Shown: positions 44,622 to 56,644 of the stretch, piece by piece | Layout: each line of letters starts with the position of its first letter | How positions within the stretch are numbered: position 1 is the stretch's first letter | From: Eonycteris spelaea | Taxonomy: Eukaryota; Chordata; Mammalia; Chiroptera; Pteropodidae | DNA length: 64,000 nt | Assembly (NCBI GenBank): GCA_003508835.1 | Contig: PUFA01000081.1 | Coordinates: forward strand, 3,286,001-3,350,000 | Direction of reading: 5' to 3' | Made by a program: the position numbers and the translations under genes | Notes under the pieces: model-generated | Seen by the model: the letters and a program-made list of their open reading frames with translations, nothing else | Databases searched by the model: none | What the model was told of the DNA's origin: nothing

Positions 44622-47600
44622 TTTTTTTTCTTAATAATTTTTTATTTTTCATTTACAGTTGGCATACAATCTTATTAGTTTCAGGTGTACAATATGGTTA
44701 TGGGACATTTAGATATCTTATGAAGTGATCACTCTAATAATCTAGTACCCATCTGACACCATGAATAGTTATTACAATATTAACTATATTCCTTATGCTG
44801 TACTTTACATCCCCATGACCATTTTATAATCACCAATTTGTACTTCTTAATCTCTTCCCCCTTTTTTCCTCTTCCTTTTCCTCTTCTTCCTCTTTCTTCC
44901 CTTTTTTTCACCTATTCTCTAACCTCTCTCCATATGGCAATGATCAAAATGTTCTCTGTATCTATGAATTTGTTTCTGTTTTTGTTTTATATTTTATTCT
45001 TTAGATCCACATATGTGTAAAATGATGTGGCATTTGTCTTTCTCTATCTGACTTACTCCATTCAGCACAATACCCTTTAGGTCCATCCATGTTGTTGAGG
45101 ATGGTAAGATTTCAACCTTTTCTTAATGGCTGAGAAATATTTCATCGTATATATGTACCACCTCTTTTTAACCCATTCACCCATTGATGGACGGACACCC
45201 AGGTTGCCTCCATATCTTGGCTACTGTAAATAATGCTGCAATAAACATATGGATTCACATGTCCCTCCCTTCAAAGGGGTTTGGGTTTCTTCAGATAAAT
45301 GCCCAGAAGTGGAATAACTGGGTCCTTCTTGTCCCTCGTTATAGCCTTTATTTTAAAGTCCATTTTGTCTTAATCAGTATTGCTGCCTCAGCTTTTATGT
45401 TTTGTTTTCATTTTCATGAAACACCTTTTTTCATCCCTTTTTTCAGTCTGTGTGTCTCTTTGATCTGAAGCAAGTCTCTTGTAGGCAGCATATGTAGGGT
45501 TTTGTTTTCTTATCCATTCAGCCACCTTATCTTTTGATTAGATTATTTACTCCATTTACATTTAAAGTGATTATTGATAGATATGTGATTATTGCCACTT
45601 TATTATTCATATTTTTATCTTTTAAAAAATTTTCCTTCTTCATCTTAAAGAAGTTCCTCTAACAATTCCTGCATACTGTCTTGGTGATGATGAAGTCTTT
45701 TAGCTTTTTCTTGTCTGGGAAGCTTTTGATTTGTCCTTTGATTCTAAATGATAGCTTTGCTGTGTAGACTAATTTTGGTTGTAGGTCTTTGCTTTTTATC
45801 ACTTTGAATATTTTGTGCCAATCTCCTCTGGCCTGCATAGTTTCTTTTCAGAAATTATCTGTCAGTCTTATGGGTGCTTCCTTATAGGTAAGTAACTGTT
45901 TTTTTCTTGCTGCTTTTAAGATTCTCTCTTTGTTTTAACCTTTGGCATTTTAATGATGATGTTCTTTGTGTTGTGTCTTGTTTTGGTTCATTTTGTTTTG
46001 GACTCTCTGCACTTCCTGGGGTTGTATGCCTATTTCCTTCATCAGGTTAGAAAAGTTTTTGTTTTTGTTATTTTAGGCGAGGCAACCCTTGGTTGACCTC
46101 ACAAATTGCAAGAACCTTGTCAGCTTACAATCCTTTATTTTTTATTTTTTATGCCAACAGCACCTGGTCTTTCTAGGTGGTCTCCCATCCAAGTACTAAC
46201 CAGGCCCAACCCTGCTTAGCTTCCGAGATCAGATGGGATCGGGCTGGTTCAGGGTAGCGTGGCTGTAGACAGGAAAGTTTCAGTCATTAATTCCTTGCTC
46301 TTCCCACCTCCCCACCCCCTTATGGTACCCCTATGATGCAAACGTTGTTAAGCTTAATATTATCCCAGAGGCTCCTTAAACTATCCTCATGCTTTTGGAT
46401 TATTTTTTCTTGTTGCTGATCTGATTGGGTATTTTCTGTTACCTCATCTTCTAAATTGCTTATTTCATCATCTGCTTCATCTAGTTTAGTGTTGATTCTC
46501 TCGGACGTATTCTTCGTTTCAGTTATCGTATTCTTCATTTCTGACTAGTTCTTTTTTATATTTTATATCTCCATTTTCATGTTTTCTTCTCTGTTAACAT
46601 TCTCACTGAGTTCATCTATTCTTCCTTTAAGTTCATTGAGCATCCTTATAGCAAGTGTTCTGAACTCTGCATCTGCTAGATTGCTTGTCTCCATTTTGTT
46701 TATTCTTTTTCTGGAGCTTTGTTCTATTCTTTCATTTGAGACATGCTTCTTTGTCTTCCCATTTTGGCTGCCTACTTGTGTTTCTTTCTATGCATTAGAT
46801 AGGGCTGCTATGCTCCTGGTCTTAGTAGAGTGGCCTTATGTAGTAGATGTCCTGTGGGGCACAATCTTCTCTGATCACCTAAGCTGGGTGCTCCAGGTGT
46901 GTACCTTATATAGGTGGTGTGTTCTTTCCTATTGTAGTTCAGCTTTTCTTGCTGTTTCAATGTCAATTAGAGAGATTGACCTTTGGACTGATTTGTTGTA
47001 AGGACTGGCTGTTGAGGGGCTGACCCTATGGAGATGGATTCACTTCAGTAGGGCTCTGGTGACAGCCCAGTCTGCCCTTTGGGTTGTTGTCCTTGGATAT
47101 GTCTCTGGGTGGTACTCTGGCTCAGCTGGAAGCTGGGCACCAAGAGTGCCATCCCCAGGGACCCTTGGGAGTGGCCCTGTCACAGGCCAAGTTTAGCTGC
47201 AGCCTGTGCCCTGTCCAGGAACACTTAGCAAGAATCACCATGCAATCTGCAGATGGCTGCCACTCACGCTGGGCTTGGAGGTGCCTCGAGAGGCAAGCCA
47301 TGAACTGAGGCCTGCTGCTTCTAATACTGGGCTGCTCAGCAAGAGGTATGGGACATGCTGAGACTAGGTGCTGCTTGTTTGAGTTTCATAAACCTTTGAG
47401 AGATTTTGGGAGAGTTTGCATCATGAAACAAATCGCTGGACGTGGCTTCGGGGCCTGTATGTTGGGAGAAGTGGGGTCTCAGAGAATTACCAGGGTGGGG
47501 TGACCCTTGTTAGCTACGTTGATAGAGAATCAGATATGGCACCCACCTGTGTCTGCATGCTGGGACGTGAAAGGGCTCAACAAAAGAACAATGCCCTCTC

Positions 47601-48170
47601 CTAGCACTTCTGTCTGGAGAAAAGCTGCCCCTTCAGTTTTTGTTCTGAAGCCAGACAATTTAGTTTTCTCCCTGTATAGCCCTATCAGCTTTCAAGCTGC
47701 TATACCAGAGCTGGAGCTCAGAGTGAATGAGTCTGTCAGTGAATAAGTCTGCGTACACAGGCCCTTAACAAGAATGTCTGTGACCCCAGACACCCCTCAT
47801 CTCACTGAACCATAATTTCTGCTGGTTTTCATAGCCAGAAGTTGTGGGGATGTCTTTTCCAGCACTGGAACCCTGGGCTGGGGAGCCAGTGTGGGGCTAG
47901 GATCCTGTTGTTCCTCTGGGGGACCTCCACAGCCTAGATATTTCTTCTTCCAACTGCCACAGGAGGATGTGGACTAGTCTGTTCCACACCTTCGCCTCTC
48001 CTACCAGGCTCAAGGTTGCCTCTTCTATATGACCCAATAGTAGAACTTCTGTTCAGCTAGACTTCAGGTGACTCCAAATGATGGATATTCTGTAGTTTAG
48101 TTGTAATTTTGATGTGTTTGTGAGAGGAGGTGAGTACAGCATTTATCTACTCTACCATCTTCACCAGAAA
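44622..48170 (-). mobile_element. HAL1 retrotransposon, copy E (second sublineage), carrying a nested SINE
   Basis: Full-length HAL1: 3' UTR at the left, short ORF2 end, ORF2 start fragment (junction near 45332), ORF1 (about 45650-46770, interrupted by a SINE at 46059-46270), and a long 5' UTR ending 'gaagatggtagagtagata' (minus strand) at about 48160. A perfect 15-base target duplication, tcatggaggatttct, is at 44607-44621 and 48171-48185. ORF1 blocks include RINTKLDEADDEISNLEDE and LRSLWDNIKLNNVCIIGVP (46320-46538). It groups with copy D by its 5' UTR and by the longer retained ORF2 parts. Confidence 0.92.
46059..46270 (-). mobile_element. 5S rRNA-derived SINE, copy 2, inserted in HAL1 copy E
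   Basis: The best-preserved of the three copies. The 5S part is at about 46153-46270 ('gtctacagccacgctaccct' start, 'gatcccatctgatctcgg' inside), followed by linker, 3' segment and A/T-rich tail. Target duplications are agaaaagttt at 46049-46058 and aggaaagttt at 46271-46280. It interrupts the HAL1 ORF1, so it inserted later than HAL1 copy E. Confidence 0.93.
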
Positions 48171-48185
48171 TCATGGAGGATTTCT

Positions 48186-48827
48186 GATTACTGGCTCAGA
48201 TAATGTGCCCACTAATTTTTTCAGGAATGAGCTGAGGATGTTGACTGACAATCTTTGCAAAACTGTATCCAGAAGGGGGTGGGTGGGTATAAGTTTATGG
48301 GGTACAATAAGTTCTCTGTCACTCAGAGATGGGGAGCATATTGTTAGGAGGCAAACATGACACATATATACTACCAGTTATTGTGCTAAGAACTTATATT
48401 ATTTCATTAATCCTTCTAATATTCATATGAAGTATATAATATTTCCATTTTACAAATATAGGCACATATTTGAGCATTTATAAACTTTGTCTAAGACTTC
48501 CTAAAGCTGTGCTGTTAGAAATCATTTGTTTGTAAGCAATAATATACCAATATAAATTGTTCTTTTCTGTTCATTAAAGTTGGTCTTACAGTAAGTGGTA
48601 CTTGGCAATACCAAATGATTTATTTTCTTCATAGAAGTAAGCAATTATTTCCTGTTCTCTTTTCTAACTTGAATGAGTTCTCTGAATGAGCATATCTAAA
48701 TTAGGAAATCAGTTGCATTGGAGTTCTGGCTCTTCTATGCATACCATGCAACCTCAAGGCTGATGCTTCATCTCTGGGTCTTAACTTCCTCATTTAAAAT
48801 GAAAGAGTTGGACTAGATCATCAGGTG
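48186..48827. other. Non-coding DNA, nothing recognised
   Basis: No supported exon or named repeat. Confidence 0.5.
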
Positions 48828-49468
48828 TGGTAGGCAAATTTCTAAAACTATTCCCCCAAGATTGCTGTTCTTGGTTGTTAAGTCAAATACTTATGTAGGA
48901 AATAGGTACTTCTGTGAAGGTACTTTGTAGATTAAAGTTATCATCTGCTGACTTTAAAATAGGAAGATTATCTAGATTACTGGTTGGACCCAAGGTAATC
49001 ACATGAGCCTTTGAAACCAGAAGAGGAAGTCAAAAGATGTATTAGAACTTCAATAGAAGGGGAAGCCAAAGAGATTTGAAGTGTGATAAAGACTGACCTG
49101 CCATGCTGGTTTGCAGATGGAAGAAGAGGACCATGAGCAAGGGAATGTGAGTACCTCTAGAAACTGAGCACAACCCTGGCTGATAGCCAGCAAAGAAAAA
49201 GGGATCTCAGTCCTCTAACCTCATGGACTGAATTCTGCCGACAGCCTGAATGAGCTTGGTTCAGATCCTTCTCCAGAGCCTCCAGAAAGGCATGCAGCCC
49301 TCCTATGCATTGTTTTTGGCCATGTGAAGCCTGGAGGAAAAAGCCAGCTGAGCCACGCTACATCCAGATTTCTGACCTACAGAACTGTGAGATAGTGATG
49401 GGTATTGTTTTAAGCTAAAAAAAATTATGGTAATCTGTTATGGCAGCAATAGAAAATGGATACACCAG
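48828..49468 (+). repeat. MLT1-like solo LTR
   Basis: Sense orientation: starts near 'tgtggtaggcaaat', contains 'ttacctagattactggttgg'-like segments, 'gccatgtgaagcctggagga' and 'tttctgacctacagaactg', and ends 'ctgttatggcagcaatagaa' then 'atacacca'. The layout matches mammalian MaLR LTRs. Confidence 0.75.
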
Positions 49469-49469
49469 G

Positions 49470-50518
49470 ATTAAAAATTTATATGTCTATAGTGGCCAAG
49501 AAGAAATATAAATGGTTGCATATGTATAATTTGTGCTGGTTATTAAATGGTGAATGGTAATTGACCCTTTGCCTGAGTGTTTGGGGAGGCAAGAGGAAAT
49601 GGTGGCAACCATCATCACTGAGATCGTGAAAAGGTTAGCTGTGTGTTGCAAGATGTGATTATTCCCTATACATCAGATTTTAAAGTAAAATTTTATGATT
49701 TTATGTAATTAACAACCCATACAATTTATACATATAAACAGAACATGTCTGGGAAACATATGTAACCTGAAGGATATTAGTTTGTGAGTTTTTGACAAGA
49801 TACCCAAAATTTATGTGATCTTGCTGATAGGAAGAAGCATAATATGAGGTTGATAATTAAAATTCAAAGAGCCATTTCTGAATTACTACTGGATATTTAA
49901 GTGTTAAATTTCATCTCTAAAATGGGGCGAATCATTCCAATTTTATACTAATGTGAGGATTAATTGAGAAAATACACGTAATACCTTGCACCTGAACCAT
50001 CAGTATGTAATTATTATTTTTACTAGTATATCATTGAGTGCAGGTTAGAATTGACAAGCACATTCACAAGGTGCAATAGGTCTTAACAAATACCATTTTT
50101 ACTCAGAAAGATATAGGAAAGGAAATGCAGGCTCCACAGCATCTTTAGCCCATCAGGGAGCCCAATAGCTACCACAAAGACAGCTTCCTTTGTCCACTCA
50201 CCACAAGAGTGTGTAGGCTTATGTAGAACAAGAACCTTGTTTGTGTGGGTCATGTTGACAGAGTGCAGCTGAGGCCTCAGTTTACCACCAATCTTTTATA
50301 CACTTCTATTCACATAAACCATGGTCTGTATGCCAACTCACAGCTCTTTAGACCAGGCTTTATAGCAAAGAAGGACGACATAACATTCCACATTTATGTC
50401 ACCTCTAAATAATTTCCCAGGAAATAGGACTCTGACCTTTATTTTCCCAGGCAGGGATGAATCAGTCCAGACCTGAATTAAACTTTTTACTCACAATTAG
50501 TAACAATTCTATGAAGGT
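49470..50518. other. Non-coding DNA, nothing recognised
   Basis: AT-rich. No supported exon or named repeat. Confidence 0.5.
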
Positions 50519-50970
50519 AGTATATAGTTTCCTGTGGCTGCTGTAACAAAGACCACAAACCTGGTGGTTTTAAGAAACAAAAATTAATTCTCTCACAGTC
50601 CTAGAGACCAGAAATCCAAAATCAAGTTGTCAACAGGATCACACTCCTTCTGAAGTCTCTGGGGGACAGTCCTTCCTTGCCTCTTTCAGCTTCTGGCAGT
50701 TCTAGACATTCCTTGGTTTGCGGGTGCATAACTCCAGTCTCTACTCCATCTTTACATGGCCTTCTCCTCTGTATGTTTCTGTCTTCTGTTATAAATATAT
50801 TTGTCAATGGATTCAGGGGTGCCCAGGTAATCCAAAGCATCTCATCTTGATATTCTTAATTTAATAGCATTGGTGAAGACTTTTTCTCAAATAAGTCACA
50901 TTCACAGGTTCCAGAGGTTAGGATGTAGATATCTTCTTGGGGGTCACCATTCAATTTCACTACATGTAGG
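50519..50970 (-). repeat. MLT1-like solo LTR
   Basis: Read on the minus strand it starts 'tgtagtgaaattgaatggtg' and ends with 'tttgttacagcagccacagg'. Inside are 'ggccatgtaaagatggagta' and 'tttggatttctggtctctag'. This is the classical MLT1 layout. Confidence 0.85.
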
Positions 50971-51045
50971 CAATGAGCATATTATTATGTTCACTACATG
51001 TAGGCAGTGAGCATATTATTATGTTCACTACATGTATGCAGTGAT
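50956..51045 (+). repeat. 34-base tandem repeat, about 2.6 units
   Basis: The unit starts 'ttcactacatgtaggcaRtg' and continues 'agcatattattatg'. Two full units and a partial third follow each other from 50956, at the 5' edge of the LTR. It probably arose by local duplication at that edge. Confidence 0.9.
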
Positions 51046-51165
51046 GCATGCTTTTTATAGTCAAGGATACAGGTAGACAAGCAGACATATCTTGTCTTAG
51101 AACCAGAATAAAGCTAAATAGACTGGACACAGATTAAATTGGTGACATTAGTCATTTTTCCCCCT

Positions 51166-53350
51166 GGCTTTATTAAAATATAACAGATAATTAGTTGCTT
51201 GTATATATATTATACAATTCAATAAGTTTTTAAGTTACAGTTGGCATACAATAATATATTAGTTTCAGCTGTACAGCATAGTAATTAGAGATCTATATAA
51301 CTCACAAAGCGATCACCTCTGTAAATCTAATACCCCTTTTCCCCTTACATATTTATTATAACATTATTAACTATTTTTTATGCCACACTTTATATCACCA
51401 TGTCTATTTTGTAACTATCCATTTGTACTTCTTAATCCCTTTGCCCTTTTGTGCTGTCTCCTCCAGCTCCCTCCCATTTATAGCCCTCAGACTATTCTCT
51501 GTATCTGAGCTTAATTCCACTTTTGTTGTTGTTGTTTATTTTGTTCTTTAGATTGCACACGTACGTGAAATCATGCAATATTTGTCTTTCTCTATCCGAC
51601 ACATTTCATTCAATGTAAACCCTCTAGGTCCATCAAGGAAATATCTTCTTCCATCCCTTTCCTTTTAGTCTGTGTGGTGTCTTTTGATCTGAAGTGAGTC
51701 TCTTGTAGGCAGCATATGTAGGGGTCTTGTTTTCTTATCCGTTTAGCCACTCTATCTTTTGGTCAGAGCACTTAATTTTTTTCCACTTGAGGTACTCGTT
51801 GAGAGGAATGTAGTTATTACCATTTTATTCCTGTTTTTGATACATGTTTTTCTCTTAAAGATGTCCCTCCAACATTTCCTATAATATTGGCGTGGTGATG
51901 ATAAATTCCTTTAGCTTATTTTTGTCTAGGAAGCTCATTATCTGTCCTTCAACTCTAAATGATAGTTTTGCTGGTTAAAGTATTCTTGGTTGTAGATCCT
52001 AGGTTTTCATCACGTTGAGTATTTCATGCCAAACCCTTCTGTCCTGCATAGTTTCTTTTGAGAAATCAGCTGCCAGTCTAATGGGTGCTCCTTGCTGCTT
52101 TTAAGATTCTCTCTTTGTATTTAACCTTTGGCATTTTAATTATGATGTGTCTTGGTGTGGGCCTCTTTGGCTTCCTGGTTCTTGGGACTGTCTGAGCTTC
52201 CTGGGGTTTTATGTCTATTTCCTTCACCAGGTGAGGGAAGTTTTCCATCATTATTTCTTCAAATAGCTCTTCAAAGTCTCATTTTCTTTCAGGTACCCCC
52301 ATGACATAGATATTTTTTAGGCTCCTTAAGTGATTATTATAGTCTTGGCTTCTTTTTCCTTGCATTCTGATTGAGTGTCCTTGAATTCTCCATCCTCTGT
52401 ATCAGTGGTTCAACTCTCTTCTTTTTTATTTTTATTTATTTTATTTTAAAAAATATTTAAAAATTAAAACATTTTTCCTGATTCTCTTTATCCACTATTT
52501 CATTGCATCTAATATACTCTTCATCTCAGATAATGTGTTCTTCAGTTCTGACTGGTTCCCTTTTATAATTTCCATTTTCATTTTTATGCTTTTATTTCTG
52601 TTAAAATTCTGAGATCATTTACACTTTCCCTATGTTCATTGAGCATTTTTAAATCAGTGTTTTGAACTCCGCATCTGTTAGATTGCTTGACTCCATTATT
52701 TCTGGATCTCTGTTTTGTTTCTCATATGGTTTGCTTCTTTGTCTTCCCTTTTTGGCTGTCTTTCTGTGTCTGTTTCTATGTACTAACTAAGCTGGCTCAG
52801 CAAGGAGAACTGAACTCACGGAGGACACACCTGGGTGTGGCTTGAGTGGGCCATGAGTTGGAGGTGGCAGAGTAGCGACCTGTTATCCAGTTTGATGATG
52901 TCTCAGTTTTGGTGGTGCTGTTGTCGTATGCTGGGAGTGGGGAGGGCTCAACAGAGGAACAATGGATGCCAGCACTTCTGCATGGGAGAGCTCACTTCTG
53001 GCCTTGCTCTGACAACTCAGTGTCCCTGTAAATCCCTGGTGCTCCCCAAGCAGCCAACTGGCAGTGGTGTTTCAGCATGAGCAGGTTTGTCACTGCAATG
53101 TTGCGGACATGGCCCCTTTAAGAGTCATCTGCAAGCTGGCTGCTGTTGCTATGGCCTCTGTCCCACTCAGCTCTCTGGACCGGGCAGCCTTACATCTTCG
53201 CCCCCTCTACTTCTACCATTGCAGAATGATTACTTATTGTTCTCCTAGTTGTAGTGCTTCTGTTCATATAGATTTGCTTACTGTTTGCTCCATTTTTCTG
53301 TCACAACTTTGATTTGGTTGCAGAGGGATGAACAAAGCCTCTATCATCTT
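51166..53350 (-). mobile_element. HAL1 retrotransposon, copy F
   Basis: Same junction type as copies A, B and C (ORF2 start fragment joined to the ORF2 end near 51650). The 3' UTR is at the left with a single terminal unit, ORF1 is at about 51870-52745, and the 5' UTR runs to about 53350. ORF1 is interrupted by deletions; an A/T-rich insertion-like patch is at 52420-52480. Part of the 5' UTR seen in copies A-C (the segment next to ORF1) is missing. Confidence 0.82.
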
Positions 53351-53374
53351 TGCCATTTTTTCCCCCTCCTCAAC

Positions 53375-54400
53375 ACTGGCTATTTAAACATTGTTCTTTG
53401 CTCTGCAGAGAAAACTGAACACTATAAGGACTTTTGTTTAAAAAAATGTGGTAAGTTTCCCTTAGAATGTTATCATGACAGTGGTTTAGCTGGGCTCAAT
53501 GTGTGAGCGATGGAGTGGCACTGCAGTTGGCCTCTCCGTGTAAGCTGGTTTAATTTTGGTTTAAAATCTAGGCTCCAGGAAGCATTATTTTAAACTTCTC
53601 AATCATTGGTAGGATGGTCAATTTATAATTATCATTGCCGATCATGAATATTTTCCCCAGGAACTGAAAAAGACAATAAGCATGTAGGCTTGTACTTACA
53701 ATCACTGGATCATTCTTTGCTAGAGAAGAAATCTTTCAAATCCTTTTTTTCTAGACTGCATCTAGGGAAATCAGACTATAGACTCCTATGGACTCCTTTA
53801 AGCACTAACATCAGTGGGCTGGGGTTTACAAAATGGCTCCCCATACAGCTTTAGGGTTAGGAGAAAGCAACAGAGGGTTGGTTGGTTACTTCCTTAAAAA
53901 AGAAATAGCACCTTAGGTGAAAACTCATTGACATGCTAGTCACCAGGTCTGCCTTTGTCCTATGCTAATGTGCTAGTCTCATGTGAATCTATGATTTCAT
54001 TTCCTCTTCAGTATGTACTGTAATGTAATTCTCTCTCAGTCTCAATTTTATGAAATAATGGGGCAGAAGAAGATATAGTGAGGTTATTAAGTCCTTTCGT
54101 AGCCTTAAGATAGTCTTAATTCTTACTCTTCTTAACTCATCAAAGTTATTTGCTGTGATTACTCAGGTAATTCAGGCAAAATACCTATTTCCTTACTTTC
54201 ACTATTTAGATGAGTCTGTGACTGCCTGTTTAATGAAAGGCAGTAAGTTTAACAATTCCATTAAATTTAACACCTTATAAAATACACAAGACATTGGCGG
54301 CATTAATGCTGCATGAGTATTTAACAACAGGAACTAATGCTTTATGGCACTTCATAGTTTATAAAGCACTTTATTTATTATCTTATTTAAGCTTTGTGAT
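53375..54400. other. Non-coding DNA, nothing recognised
   Basis: No supported exon or named repeat. Confidence 0.5.
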
Positions 54401-54404
54401 ATTG

Positions 54405-54540
54405 GTGACACTATATCCATTTTAAAGATGAGATAAGTGAGAGTCAGAGTAATTGGATATCTAATTGGATATCTAATATCTGTGATGACAGAGCCAGTTA
54501 ATGCTGAAGCCAGGACTTATACATAATTCCTTCTCCTTTC
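54405..54540 (-). repeat. MIR SINE remnant with a short internal tandem duplication
   Basis: Antisense MIR pattern ('ccattttaaagatgagataa', 'gagagtcagagtaattgg', 'acagagccagttaatgctga'). The segment 'taattggatatc' is duplicated at 54450-54473. Confidence 0.65.
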
Positions 54541-54654
54541 TTTTATTTTGTACAATATAGATTTTAATCCAGACACAGTTGTTTCAGGCAGTTAAAAGCA
54601 AGGACCATGGTAACTGATTTGTTCCAATGTGAATTTTAAAGCTGGTTGGGACCT

Positions 54655-54905
54655 TATGGATCATCTAGTCATATCACTTCATTTTACATAATGAGATTGG
54701 AAATAGTATTGCTTCCCACAGTCCTTTGAATACTCCAGGCTTAGAGACATCTGAGCTTATAAAGACAAGTGCTCCGGCCTCTTTTATAGGGACATGAGGA
54801 TCCTGAAATTCAGAGAGTGTGAGAGGCTTGCTTAAGTTCACATAGCTGGCTTGTGGTAGAGCTGGGAGTTTGGATCTAGATCTCATAACACCAGTCCCAG
54901 GCCTT
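54655..54905 (-). repeat. MIR SINE remnant
   Basis: Antisense MIR landmarks: 'cttcattttacataatgaga', 'cttaagttcacatagctggc', 'agagctgggagtttggatct'. Confidence 0.65.
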
Positions 54906-55059
54906 GTGGCAGCTTTTTACTTAGGAGAATTTAACTTAATCATTTACTTCAGCACTCACATAGGTTTTTAAAAAAGTAATTTGGAAAAAAAAAGTTGATT
55001 AAATAGCAAGAGTAGGTGGTTTATAGATTTCTGTACAACCCTAGAGTGATCCCCAGAAC

Positions 55060-55778
55060 TATAGAGTTGTGTTATCTGTGATTCTCTCTGAAGTAATTAA
55101 GTAAACAATGAAAGATGTATAAATATTGACCATCATATCTAGCCACACAGCGACTCTCAATAAAGTCTCCAAATTAGAACTAGGCAAGATATATTTTTTG
55201 AAAAATAAACCTGGAAGAAATGAACAAATAGAGACACAAATAGGCAGAAACTTTACCAATTGGAAATTATAAAAATCTTTACTGAATAACTCTTGGGTCA
55301 AAGAGAAAACTACATTTGATGACTTTTAGAAAATATAGATACTGAAAAGCCATATAGAAAAAGTAATGGGATATAGCCAAAGTTGTATTGAGTGGAGAAT
55401 TGATAGCCTTAAGTATTTATGTTAAATGAGGAAAAAAAAAGTATTCACAGCAAGAAGTTAAGTCTAACAAAAACCTAATAAAAGCATAAATATGGATTTT
55501 GTTCATACTAATTACATATTATTAATTATAATGTAATTAATTAGAAGAAAAGAAAGGTAGAATTGATATATTTAAAAACTGGTTCTTAAAAAACCAATGA
55601 AGAAGTCATTCAAACTAATAAAATCAAAGGGAAAAGGTGAGAAAAAAACAAGTACATAAATTAGAAAATCAGATAATCAAAAGAGCACCTAAAAGATTAC
55701 AAGAGGATACAGCCAATAAAAAGCAGAAACATGTTAACACTTTCCAAAAACAAAGATATTGTGCATGTGCACGCGCGT

Positions 55779-55813
<35 letters not shown>

Positions 55814-55930
55814 CAGAGAGTTCTCTTATATGTTTGTATGAAGTGTTCTAAATAAAATATTAGCTAACCAAGTTTTACAGATATATTAAGATAATAACAC
55901 ACCATCAATCAGGCAGAATTTATTCTAGGA
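55060..55930 (+). mobile_element. Old L1 ORF2 fragment
   Basis: Sense L1 ORF2 sequence before the reverse-transcriptase core, with segments resembling 'aaaactggttcttaaaaaac' and 'atcaaagggaaaaggtgag'. Many stops are present. A GC/CA alternating tract interrupts it at 55760-55807. Confidence 0.65.
55758..55807 (+). repeat. Alternating purine-pyrimidine tract (TGCACGCGCG-type then CA repeat)
   Basis: About 50 bases of strictly alternating purine and pyrimidine bases: a GC-rich part followed by (CA)n. Such tracts can form left-handed Z-DNA. Confidence 0.9.
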
Positions 55931-56370
55931 ATGCATTCCCTCTCCCTTATTCTGGTACTAGTATCTTAGTATTGGAGAGAATGGTGGACTAAACCAGACT
56001 AATTGTTTTCTTTCATCTGGGAATTTGAGTTTAGACTATAGTGATGCAGAAATGAGAAATGATAGGTGCTCACTTGTTTGGGTGGCAGAGTTCCAATGAG
56101 ACTAACCACTAATTTCTGTTACTTAATTTCTTTGCAGTTTCTCTGGTTCCTATCTTTCTGAAGCTTAATTTTTCAGATTTTCTTTTGGTTCTGTGAACTA
56201 TTCCACACAATTCCAATAAATTCTTTCTTTGTTTTAGATAGTCAAAATAGGTTCGGTTGCTTTCAACCAAACATCCTAAGTGATGTAGTACCATGTAGAC
56301 AAGACAGCTGTAATTAGATAATTGTTCCCAAGTCCTCAGATCTCTCTCATCTCTTGTAAAATACATTCCA
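55930..56370. other. Non-coding DNA, nothing recognised
   Basis: No supported exon or named repeat. Confidence 0.45.
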
Positions 56371-56640
56371 CCTCATTAATGCTGAGCTTGGCCATGTGAC
56401 TTCTCTGGTCAATCAAATGGCAGATGGCATGATGTGGGCAGAGATCTTTAATGTGCTTATGTGGTTTGTCTTGGCCTCTTGCACATCTGCCATTCACCGT
56501 AATAGGGGCATTTCCCAGGTAGCCTCAGGTCAAGAAGAATGTGGAAACATGTAGAGAAATCCTTCTGGAGCCCAGCCCAGCCAACCTGCAACCTGAAGCA
56601 GAGCTGTTTCACTTACCCTACAGACCTATAATCAAAATGC
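56370..56640. repeat. Ancient MER-type interspersed repeat
   Basis: The order 'ttggccatgtgacttctctg', 'tcttggcctcttgcacatct', 'gtggaaacatgtagagaaat' and 'caacctgaagcagagctg' is a familiar old mammalian repeat. I do not recall the family name with certainty. Confidence 0.5.
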
Positions 56641-56644
56641 TTAT

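Noticed and set aside
50956..51045. CRISPR-like repeat array
   Set aside because: Units are directly adjacent without spacers, in a mammalian context.
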